Of a stretch of 9,901 nucleotides of DNA, positions 5,387-9,901 are shown one piece after another. Numbering within the stretch: the stretch's first letter is position 1; every line of letters begins with the position of its first letter. The position numbers were made by a program, and so were the translations under genes. Source of the DNA: Microcaldota archaeon (lineage in GTDB: Archaea; Micrarchaeota; Micrarchaeia; Anstonellales; Bilamarchaeaceae). The notes beneath the pieces are model-generated. The model made no database searches and was not told the DNA's origin. It worked only from the letters and a program-made list of their open reading frames with translations. The stretch covers positions 1-9,901 of the forward strand of contig DAOVFD010000031.1 of NCBI GenBank assembly GCA_030668565.1. Reading direction: 5' to 3'.

Positions 5387-6274
5387 TCACATGCTCCTCA
5401 GTCTTTTTATCCTGTCCGCTACTGGTGGATGGGTTGCAAATAATCCCTCGGCTTTCTTGAGCGGATTCGATATATAGAGGGGAGCGGTTACATCGCTTGC
5501 GTTTTTCACACCATGCGGATATTTTGATATCTTTTCAAGTGCGCTTGCAAGGCCCGGGGGATATCTTGTAAGCTTTGCCGCATTTGCATCAGCAAGATAC
5601 TCTCTCTGTCTTGAAATCGCAAAACGGACGAACATAGCAAATAGCGGGGCAAGTATCACAAATGCCAGCCCGATTATAACGAGCACTCCACCCTGTCCCC
5701 TCCTTCCTCCGCCTCTTAATCCTCCAAAAATGAATGAACGGAGAACAATCTGGGAAAGCAGGCCTATCGCACCGATAAGAACAACGGTCAGTGTCATGAA
5801 CCTTATATCATAGTTGGCGATATGGGATATTTCATGCGCAAGAACACCTTCGAGTTCCTCCCTGTTCATTGTATCAAGAAGTCCCTTGGTTACCGCAATG
5901 GAAGAGTGTTTCGGGTCTCTTCCGGTAGCAAACGCATTGGGGGAGGGGTCATCTATCAGATAAATTTTGGGCATGGGTATATTTGCGGCTATTGAAAGAC
6001 CTTCAACAACATTGTAAATAAACGGGTATTCGCTTCTTTTGATTTCCTTTGCTTTTGACAGTGCGAGGACTATTTTATCCCCTGCAAAATAAGCTGTAAG
6101 TCCATAAATCATAAGAGCAAAAAAACCGAGGGTATAACCGCAGGCCCCGTATTCGAAAACCTCTGAAAGAATCCAGACCATTCCAAGAAATATTCCTAGG
6201 ACTAAGAAGATAAGGAAATAGGAATTCCTTTTGTTGGCGCCTATCGCATCGAATATGTTCACGCGCTCTGCCAT
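5387..6274 (-). CDS. htpX: HtpX-type membrane zinc metalloprotease (M48)
   Basis: This 295-residue protein has the M48B HtpX layout. Two N-terminal membrane segments (about 19-38 and 48-66) are followed by the zinc motif H-E-I-S-H (147-151), two more hydrophobic segments (158-178 and 198-218), and the third zinc ligand Glu in S-R-Q-R-E-Y-L-A-D (221-229). The stretch D-P-S-P-N-A-F-A-T-G-R (109-119) is a strong family marker. HtpX degrades misfolded membrane proteins at the cytoplasmic face. It is third in a four-gene operon. Thirteen nt separate it from lemA, a pairing seen in many bacteria and archaea, and the hydrogenase starts one nt after its stop. Ribosome site signal is weak (CGGTAT), so expression may rely on coupling. 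Confidence 0.93.
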   Translation of the reverse strand: MAERVNIFDAIGANKRNSYFLIFLVLGIFLGMVWILSEVFEYGACGYTLGFFALMIYGLTAYFAGDKIVLALSKAKEIKRSEYPFIYNVVEGLSIAANIPMPKIYLIDDPSPNAFATGRDPKHSSIAVTKGLLDTMNREELEGVLAHEISHIANYDIRFMTLTVVLIGAIGLLSQIVLRSFIFGGLRGGGRRGQGGVLVIIGLAFVILAPLFAMFVRFAISRQREYLADANAAKLTRYPPGLASALEKISKYPHGVKNASDVTAPLYISNPLKKAEGLFATHPPVADRIKRLRSM

Positions 6275-6287
6275 GGTTATACCGTGT

Positions 6288-6842
6288 TCAGAACTTTACC
6301 TTTACTGCTTTCCTTTCAGTCTCAGGTGTCTCGAAATAAGGCTCATGTTTGAAACCAAACAAACCTGCTATTATATTGGTCGGGAACAAATCGCAGGCGT
6401 TATTAATTTCAAGAACGGAATCGTTGTATGCTGTCCTTATGTATGCTACCTTGTTTTCTGTTCCTGCAAGCTCCTCCTGAAGAAGCTTGAAATTCTCATT
6501 TGCTTTCAGATTAGGATAATTTTCAGCAACAGCAAAGAGTGATTTGAGTGCATTCGTAAGCATGTTGTTTGCCCTCGCCTTTTCTTCAACGCCTCCTTTC
6601 ATAAGCTGGGCCCTGTATTTCGTAACTTCGGTAAGTACCCCTCTTTCGTGCTTCGCATAACCTTTTACTGTCTCGACAAGGTTTGGAATGAGGTCGTACC
6701 TTCGCTTTAATTGAACGTCTATCTGCGCCCACGCATTCTTTACCCGGTTCCTGAGTGTTATCAGTCTGTTATACATCCATATAACGTAAAGCACCAGCAC
6801 TACCAGAATTACTACAACTCCGATAAGCAACAAATCAATCAT
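6288..6842 (-). CDS. lemA: LemA family membrane protein
   Basis: 184 residues, with one N-terminal membrane anchor (about 3-24), then a long helical domain. Family markers are Y-N-R-L-I-T-L-R-N-R-V-K-N-A-W-A-Q-I-D-V-Q-L (24-45), K-R-R-Y-D-L-I-P-N-L-V-E-T-V-K-G-Y (47-63) and N-L-K-A-N-E-N-F (about 111-118) before a C-terminal helix with Y-N-D-S-V-L. Length is normal for the family. LemA proteins have an extracytoplasmic four-helix fold and an unclear biochemical role; linkage to htpX is a recurring genomic pattern and suggests membrane stress. The ribosome site GGTGA (6849-6853) overlaps the stop codon of the upstream Yip1-like gene, six nt before this ATG, so translation is coupled. Confidence 0.93.
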   Translation of the reverse strand: MIDLLLIGVVVILVVLVLYVIWMYNRLITLRNRVKNAWAQIDVQLKRRYDLIPNLVETVKGYAKHERGVLTEVTKYRAQLMKGGVEEKARANNMLTNALKSLFAVAENYPNLKANENFKLLQEELAGTENKVAYIRTAYNDSVLEINNACDLFPTNIIAGLFGFKHEPYFETPETERKAVKVKF

Positions 6843-6848
6843 TCGCTA

Positions 6849-7394
6849 TCACCCGAAAGTATTTCCTGAAATAAATATATAAAACAGTATGATTGCAATC
6901 AGGAAAAACAAAACAACCAGTGGAGCAAGCACTGCAGCAGCCGACCTGATTTTTGAGAGTTGATGTATTTCCCTAATGCCAAAAAAATAATTGGCAAGCA
7001 CCAGAAGATATGAAAACTGGCCGATGCAGGGGAACCAGCCGAGAAGGAATAAAGGGGTGGCTCCGGATGAAACCACTGTAAGCGTATCTGTCAGCGTTCC
7101 ATTTCCTCCTAGTAATTTTGCAGTGTGATGCATCATGCCCAGATTAAACAGGAGGGAAGCCGATGCAAATAAAACGGCTATCACAAAAGAGGAAATCCAG
7201 AAAGATGCAAAAGAGTTCAGAAGGCTGTCCATAAGGAACGTCCCTTCAATAGTTACATAATTGTCAATCACATAATTCAAAAAGAGCATAAGGCACATGC
7301 CCAGGATATAATATGCAATAAGAAGGCGGTAATCTGCTTTCAGATTCTTGAATGCGCCTTTTGATGGCCAGATGAATTTCTCAATGGAAAACAT
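6849..7394 (-). CDS. Yip1-domain-like multispanning membrane protein
   Basis: This 181-residue protein has a short cytoplasmic N-terminus containing a W-P-S-K-G-A-F motif (9-15, similar to the P-x-x-x-F start of Yip1 proteins) and about five hydrophobic segments at roughly 24-44, 62-86, 103-122, 124-140 and 150-177. The loop G-G-x-G-T-L-T-D-T-L-T-V-V-S-S-G-A-T-P (95-113) is the most family-like element. The prokaryotic Yip1-like family is poorly characterised; members are membrane proteins often near protease or envelope genes. It is the first gene of the operon with lemA, htpX and the hydrogenase. The TTTTAAAA box at 7418-7425 is centred 27.5 nt upstream of its ATG, pointing to a leaderless transcript. 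Confidence 0.65.
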   Translation of the reverse strand: MFSIEKFIWPSKGAFKNLKADYRLLIAYYILGMCLMLFLNYVIDNYVTIEGTFLMDSLLNSFASFWISSFVIAVLFASASLLFNLGMMHHTAKLLGGNGTLTDTLTVVSSGATPLFLLGWFPCIGQFSYLLVLANYFFGIREIHQLSKIRSAAAVLAPLVVLFFLIAIILFYIFISGNTFG

Positions 7395-7417
7395 GGCAAC
7401 CCTTTAGAGAGCATTTA

Positions 7418-7425
7418 TTTTAAAA
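7418..7425. promoter_or_regulatory. Shared palindromic TATA box, Yip1-like operon / tRNA-Met
   Basis: TTTTAAAA is centred 27.5 nt from the ATG at 7394 (leftward operon) and about 30 nt from the tRNA-Met 5' end at 7452 (rightward). The arrangement repeats the tRNA-Gly promoter region almost base for base in spacing. Confidence 0.6.
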
Positions 7426-7489
7426 CCTTTGAAACCATCTTATTATCTGATGCCAAGGTAGCTCAGTTGGTTAGAGTGCTCGACTCATA

Positions 7490-7546
7490 GGTAACCAGTC
7501 CGATGAGTTATGAGGCGTAAGCCGATGATATTAAAGGCACTGAGAA
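7490..7546 (+). other. Anticodon-loop (37/38) intron of tRNA-Met, 57 nt
   Basis: BHB: outer helix CTCGA/TCGAG, central helix CTCA with TGAG (four Watson-Crick pairs), bulges TAG (cut TA^G) and AAA (cut AA^A). The inner helix starts GT/AC. The 3' site uses the first of two copies of AGAAATCGAGAGGT. Confidence 0.8.
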
Positions 7547-7602
7547 ATCGAGAGGTTGGATTGAACTTCGTTCAATGCCCTCCCGACTAGAAATCGAGAG
7601 GT
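7543..7602 (+). repeat. 14-bp direct repeat of tRNA sequence flanking a hairpin insertion
   Basis: AGAAATCGAGAGGT occurs at 7543-7556 and again at 7589-7602. It spans the end of the anticodon intron, the 3' anticodon stem and part of the variable loop. Between the copies lie 32 nt containing the perfect hairpin ATTGAAC-TTC-GTTCAAT (7560-7576) followed by GCCC. The pattern looks like an insertion with target duplication. Confidence 0.8.
7554..7599 (+). other. Putative variable-region intron of tRNA-Met, 46 nt
   Basis: Removal of 46 nt is needed to restore the cloverleaf. Within the repeat the only self-complementary tetramer is TCGA, which could pair with its second copy as a 4-bp centre, with GA^G bulges on both sides. 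An inner helix GTTGG/CCGAC is possible but is offset by six nt, and there is no outer helix. The cut positions are therefore uncertain; 7490-7592 as one intron is the alternative. Confidence 0.5.
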
Positions 7603-7614
7603 CGGGGATTCGAC

Positions 7615-7657
7615 TTCCTCCATTCGTCATCATAAGATGGCGGAAAGGGAACGGAAG
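7615..7657 (+). other. T-loop intron of tRNA-Met, 43 nt
   Basis: BHB: outer helix is the T stem GGGGA/TCCCC. The central helix is TTCG (7609-7612) with CGGA (7652-7655). The bulges are ACT (cut AC^T) and AGT (cut AG^T). Joining gives loop TTCGACT. The 3' end overlaps a hairpin GGGAAC/GTTCCC (7647-7662) of the local repeat type. Confidence 0.8.
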
Positions 7658-7664
7658 TTCCCCC

Positions 7665-7774
7665 CTTGGCATTTTATTTCATAAAATGCTAAAAGAAAAC
7701 GCAGTTTTCTGCTTGGCATATTTTTCCAGAGAAAAATTGCTAAACATGAAACGGAGTTTCAGGTCCTTGGCATT
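7665..7774 (+). repeat. Tandem hairpin units repeating the tRNA-Met 3' end
   Basis: CTTGGCAT, which begins within the last seven bases of the tRNA, recurs at 7665-7672, 7712-7719 and 7766-7773 (spacing 47 and 54). The two units between the copies have the same order: a hairpin (9-bp stem 7669-7689 with loop TTC; 7-bp stem 7720-7737 with loop CAGA), TGCTAAA (7687-7693; 7738-7744), then a hairpin with stem end AAC/GTT (7694-7710 loop GCA; 7747-7761 loop GGA), then CTTGGCAT. Stems differ in sequence but stay paired, which suggests selection for structure or repeated insertion of related units. The block ends in the A-rich tract that terminates the opposing lipoprotein gene. Confidence 0.75.
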
Positions 7775-7792
7775 TAAAAAAAAGAAAAAAGA
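7773..7792 (-). terminator. Oligo-T terminator of the lipoprotein gene
   Basis: On the minus strand the stop codon at 7796-7794 is followed within two nt by two runs of T (6 and 8) separated by a C. Archaeal RNA polymerase terminates at such U-tracts without a hairpin. Confidence 0.55.
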
Positions 7793-7793
7793 A

Positions 7794-8267
7794 TCAGTTG
7801 CAGACTTCTGTTGCTACGCCATCCTCAATAACGAACCAGCAACCATTCAGAGTCTTATACTCGTAGCAGATTCCTGAAACGGCATAAGGAGCTGTCGATA
7901 CGCAGAACGATTCGCACTGGTCTGATGATGTACATGCTTTTCCTGCATCAGACGTAGGAAGATAGCATTTTGCTACGCCCTTGGAATCAGTTGTCCAGGT
8001 TCCTCCTGCTGCAACACATTTTCCCTCTGTATCAAGTTCAGGCTCTGCTTCTGTTTCATTCTCCGGCTGAGTTTCTGGTTCTGGCTCCGGTTGTGGCTCA
8101 ACTTCTTCTGGTTCCGGTGGTGTTTCTTCTTCAACAGGTGGAGTCACAGGCGGCACAGTAGTCTCAGGTTCCTCTTCGGGTTCAACAGGTGGAGCTGGTG
8201 GTGTTTCCACACAACCCGCAACCAGCAAAAGACCGATTGCAAATATTATCAATAACGTTTTTTCCAT
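7794..8267 (-). CDS. Lipoprotein with Pro/Glu stalk and Cys-rich C-terminal domain
   Basis: 157 residues from the ATG at 8267, chosen because GGAGG (8276-8280) sits 8 nt upstream; a TTG five codons earlier overlaps that site and is rejected. The signal sequence ends in the lipobox L-V-A-G-C (C19), so the mature protein should be lipid-anchored at the outer face of the membrane. Residues about 20-80 form a low-complexity stalk of Pro, Glu, Thr and Val. Residues about 82-157 form a small domain with eight cysteines: K-C-V-A-A-G-G-T-W, then G-K-A-C-T-S-S-D-Q-C-E-S-F-C-V, then G-I-C-Y-E-Y-K, a G-C-W and a final V-C-N. Comparable domains recur in secreted archaeal proteins and are probably disulfide-bonded. 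The function is unknown. The gene is monocistronic. Confidence 0.85.
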   Translation of the reverse strand: MEKTLLIIFAIGLLLVAGCVETPPAPPVEPEEEPETTVPPVTPPVEEETPPEPEEVEPQPEPEPETQPENETEAEPELDTEGKCVAAGGTWTTDSKGVAKCYLPTSDAGKACTSSDQCESFCVSTAPYAVSGICYEYKTLNGCWFVIEDGVATEVCN

Positions 8268-8478
8268 AAATTCAACCTCCAAATTTGATTAATCAACATA
8301 TTAATATTATTTAATGATTTGCTTTATTTCGTGAAAACCTTTCTTATCTAATTTTAATAACTCTATTGACGATAAAATAACATTTAGAGCGCCATTTGTC
8401 AACCTTTGTGGTTGTGGAGCTACGACGTAAAAATAATCGTTTATAAAATTTTAAGATAAAATAACTGAGGGTGTGACC
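8268..8478. other. Divergent AT-rich intergenic region with one hairpin
   Basis: No open frame of note. The left half (8283-8335) is strongly AT-rich and should hold the lipoprotein promoter. At 8388-8421 an imperfect hairpin can form: AGCGCCA pairs with TGGAGCT with one G/A mismatch, and CAACC (8400-8404) pairs with GGTTG (8410-8414) around TTTGT. Another TTTGT bulges at 8395-8399. It could be an operator or a small RNA fragment; evidence is structural only. Confidence 0.35.
8440..8449 (+). promoter_or_regulatory. TATA box for the zinc-ribbon miniprotein
   Basis: TTTATAAAAT is centred about 34 nt upstream of the ATG at 8479. The predicted transcript would begin near 8470 with a leader holding GGTG. 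Confidence 0.5.
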
Positions 8479-8595
8479 ATGACCGATCAAGAAAAAATAA
8501 AACACGGGCTTTGTCCGGCTTGTGATTCTCCTCTAATTTTTCAGGAAGGTTGTATGATTTGTCCCAGTTGCGGATGGGGTGGCTGTGAAGTCTGA
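8479..8595 (+). CDS. Stand-alone zinc-ribbon miniprotein, 38 residues
   Basis: A short frame starting MTDQEKIKHG. It has C12-x2-C15, then P-L-I-F-x-E-G-C25, then C28-x2-C31-G-W and a final G-G-C36. The paired CPxC knuckles (C12/C15 and C28/C31) form a classical zinc ribbon. The pattern C-P-x-C-x-S/G-x-L-x-x-x-E-G-C-x-x-C-P-S-C-G-x-x-x-C closely resembles the C-terminal zinc ribbon of B12-dependent ribonucleotide reductases, here as an independent protein. The stop at 8593-8595 is clean. GAGGGTG ends 6 nt before the ATG as a ribosome site, and a TATA box lies upstream. The partner is unknown. The conserved cysteines make it very unlikely to be chance. Confidence 0.85.
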   Translation: MTDQEKIKHGLCPACDSPLIFQEGCMICPSCGWGGCEV

Positions 8596-8608
8596 AATTC
8601 CCAAAAGG

Positions 8609-8616
8609 TTTTTAAT
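8609..8616 (+). promoter_or_regulatory. Candidate TATA box for the acidic miniprotein
   Basis: TTTTTAAT lies about 42 nt upstream of the ATG at 8654, giving a short leader that contains GGTGA. Confidence 0.4.
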
Positions 8617-8653
8617 AGCTTCCGTAAAATACAAACTCAATTTGGTGAATTTT

Positions 8654-8740
8654 ATGAAATTCTTCAAAGCAGACGAAGAGGAAAAATGGGACGATGATGA
8701 TTTTGAAGAAGAGGAATGGGAGGAGGAAGAGGAAGAATAA
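8654..8740 (+). CDS. Highly acidic 28-residue miniprotein
   Basis: The frame runs from ATG 8654 to TAA 8740 and starts MKFFKADEEEKW; the rest is almost only Asp and Glu apart from F18 and W22, ending in six Glu. A good ribosome site GGTGA (8644-8648) lies five nt upstream, a TATA-like box lies before it and a T-rich terminator follows directly. Together these argue for a real gene despite its size. The charge suggests a binder of basic proteins or nucleic-acid-binding proteins, or a metal or cation binder. There is no family I recognise. Confidence 0.6.
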   Translation: MKFFKADEEEKWDDDDFEEEEWEEEEEE

Positions 8741-8746
8741 CTCTCA

Positions 8747-8780
8747 TTTTTAATTTTCTTATTTTGTTTTATTTTCTTTT
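8747..8780 (+). terminator. T-rich terminator after the acidic miniprotein
   Basis: Successive runs of four or five T begin seven nt after the stop at 8740 and extend to 8780. This fits archaeal U-tract termination and separates the miniproteins from the EndoQ gene. Confidence 0.6.
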
Positions 8781-8796
8781 CAACATTGGAAAATTC

Positions 8797-8802
8797 TTTA
8801 AA
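8797..8802 (+). promoter_or_regulatory. TATA box for the EndoQ gene
   Basis: TTTAAA is centred 25.5 nt upstream of the ATG at 8825, which has no ribosome site. This indicates a leaderless transcript. Confidence 0.5.
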
Positions 8803-8824
8803 CCTGTAGAAACAAAACTCTATT

Positions 8825-9901
8825 ATGCGAATAGTTGCAGACTTTCATGTTCACAGCAAGTATGCAAGAGCAACGAGCAGCAGATGCGATATTGTTGGAT
8901 TGTCTGAAGGTGCAAAGACAAAGGGGATAGATGTAATTGCAACAGGAGACTTTACACATCCGATATATTTCAAAGAACTCCGGGCTTTTTTGAAGGAAGA
9001 GAAAGACGGGCTTTACCCATACAACGGGGTGAATTTCATACTTTCAACCGAACTTGCATTAACTTACGAAATGAACGGGAAGAACAAGAGGATGCATCAT
9101 GTAGTCCTTGCACCATCAATGGAAATAGTGGAACAGATAAATGACAGGATGGCGAAATACGGAAGATTGATGGAGGATGGAAGGCCGATGCTTTCACTTT
9201 CGTCCGCTGCACTGGTAGAGGAACTTGAGCACATTTCAAAAGACATAACAGTTATTCCAGCGCATGTGTGGACGCCATGGTTTGGAGTTTTCGGTTCAAA
9301 AACAGGAGTGGATACTATTGAAGAGGCATTTGAGGACAAGGCAAACAAAATATTCGCGCTTGAAACGGGACTTTCATCCGACCCCGGAATGAACTGGCTG
9401 ATAAGCGCTCTTGACAGGTATACACTGGTTTCAAACAGTGATTGTCATTCTCCTGAAAAACTTGGAAGGGAAGCGAATGTTTTCGAACTTGAAAAACCCG
9501 GCTATAGTGAAATAATAAATTCAATAAAAACAAGGAAGGGATTTGTCAAAACATACGAGTTTTATCCTGAAGAAAGGAAATATCATTATGATGGTCATAG
9601 GAATTGCAAGATAAGATGGAATCCGTGGGAATCAATAAAACATAATAATATCTGTCCTGTATGCAGAAAGAAAGTAACCATAGGCGTTCTTCATCGTATT
9701 GTGGAACTCGCCGACAGAAAGCAAGGTTTCAGACCTGAAAAAGCTGTTCCGTTCCAGCACATAGTCCCGCTGAACACGGTAATCGCCAAAGTACTTGGAA
9801 AGGGTGAAACAAGTCTCGCGGTAAAGGAGATATATTCAAAACTTATAAGATATTTCGGAAACGAATTTTCTGTTTTTGAGGCTCATGATGACCAGGTAAG
9901 A
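8825..9901 (+). CDS. Endonuclease Q-like PHP-domain DNA repair nuclease, 3' end missing
   Basis: 359 codons are open to the window edge; family members are a little over 400 residues, so roughly the last 50-70 are missing. The N-terminal PHP domain shows metal ligands in D-F-H-V-H-S (6-11), A-T-G-D-F-T-H-P (39-46), S-T-E-L (74-77), H-H (91-92), P-A-H-V-W-T-P (145-151) and N-S-D-C-H-S-P-E-K-L-G-R-E (204-216). After it come C261, then C-P-V-C-R-K-K-V-T-I-G-V-L-H-R-I-V-E-L-A-D-R (277-298), the zinc-finger and helix characteristic of EndoQ, and an H-I-V-P-L segment (312-316). EndoQ nicks DNA 5' of deaminated bases (uracil, hypoxanthine, xanthine) and abasic sites. The domain order separates it from PHP polymerase subunits and histidinol phosphatases. 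The gene is transcribed alone from its own TATA box. Confidence 0.9.
   Translation, partial: MRIVADFHVHSKYARATSSRCDIVGLSEGAKTKGIDVIATGDFTHPIYFKELRAFLKEEKDGLYPYNGVNFILSTELALTYEMNGKNKRMHHVVLAPSMEIVEQINDRMAKYGRLMEDGRPMLSLSSAALVEELEHISKDITVIPAHVWTPWFGVFGSKTGVDTIEEAFEDKANKIFALETGLSSDPGMNWLISALDRYTLVSNSDCHSPEKLGREANVFELEKPGYSEIINSIKTRKGFVKTYEFYPEERKYHYDGHRNCKIRWNPWESIKHNNICPVCRKKVTIGVLHRIVELADRKQGFRPEKAVPFQHIVPLNTVIAKVLGKGETSLAVKEIYSKLIRYFGNEFSVFEAHDDQVR

Larger units (their letters stand above)
7452..7671 (+). tRNA. tRNA-Met(CAU) interrupted by two or three introns
   Basis: Exons 7452-7489, 7547-7553, 7600-7614 and 7658-7671 join into a 74-nt cloverleaf. The acceptor stem GCCAAGG/CCTTGGC is perfect and the discriminator is A (7671). 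The D arm GCTC/GAGT has loop AGTTGGTTA. The anticodon stem CTCGA/TCGAG encloses CTCATAA (CAU). The variable loop is AGGTC, and the T arm GGGGA/TCCCC carries TTCGACT. GACTCATAATC fits an elongator tRNA-Met; a tRNA-Ile read after C34 modification is possible but less likely. The anticodon and T-loop introns have clear BHB junctions. The middle interruption is bounded by a 14-bp direct repeat of tRNA sequence and has no strict BHB, so the first two introns could instead be one 103-nt intron (7490-7592). No CCA is encoded. Confidence 0.88.

Noticed and set aside
7665..7774. Insertion sequence next to tRNA-Met
   Set aside because: No transposase or terminal inverted repeats of an IS; units are only about 50 nt.
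7575..7877. 100-codon plus-strand frame
   Set aside because: It runs through the tRNA-Met 3' exons, the hairpin units and the end of the lipoprotein gene, so it is a chance frame.
8280..8282. TTG start for the lipoprotein
   Set aside because: It overlaps the GGAGG ribosome site; the ATG at 8267 is correctly spaced and gives a normal lipoprotein signal.
8716..8907. 63-codon plus-strand frame
   Set aside because: It overlaps the acidic gene, the T-tract and the start of the EndoQ gene in another frame.

Overview
The window looks like chromosomal DNA of an archaeon, probably of the DPANN group. Pointers to Archaea are tRNA genes interrupted by introns with bulge-helix-bulge (BHB) splice junctions, TATA boxes about 26 nt upstream of start codons (leaderless-type transcripts), very tight gene packing, an EndoQ-type PHP endonuclease and a membrane-anchored lipoprotein with an acidic stalk. 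The DPANN placement, and any finer placement, is inference from compact genes, tRNA introns at odd positions and an archaeal minimal [FeFe] hydrogenase.

Layout. 1-141 (-): 5' end of an unrecognised protein. 180-417: intergenic block packed with short hairpins. 418-639 (-): tRNA-Gly(GCC) broken by two introns, one in the D loop and one at the canonical anticodon-loop site. 700-1691 (+): two-gene unit, flavin-reductase-like protein plus VTT/DedA-type membrane protein. 1694-2710 (-): P-loop kinase-like domain fused to a dCMP deaminase. 2743-3714 (-): secreted ankyrin-repeat protein. 3749-4312 (+): small polytopic membrane protein. 4297-7394 (-): tight four-gene operon in the order Yip1-like membrane protein, LemA, HtpX metalloprotease, and a stand-alone [FeFe] hydrogenase catalytic domain. 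7452-7671 (+): tRNA-Met(CAU), apparently with three introns (anticodon loop, variable region, T loop), followed by tandem hairpin units that repeat the tRNA 3' end. 7794-8267 (-): lipoprotein with a Pro/Glu stalk. 8479-8595 and 8654-8740 (+): two miniproteins, a zinc ribbon and a 28-residue acidic peptide. 8825-9901 (+): EndoQ, cut by the window end.

The most notable content is (i) an H-cluster-only [FeFe] hydrogenase with all cluster cysteines, in an archaeal genome and in an operon with envelope quality-control genes, and (ii) two heavily interrupted tRNA genes whose introns and downstream flanks share a family of small hairpins (stem ending AAC, 3-4 nt loop, GTT, then TGCCC or CTTGGCA). 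The pattern suggests that a miniature repeat has repeatedly inserted into and next to tRNA genes and that some copies now behave as introns. Both tRNA genes diverge from a protein gene across a shared TTTTAAAA box.
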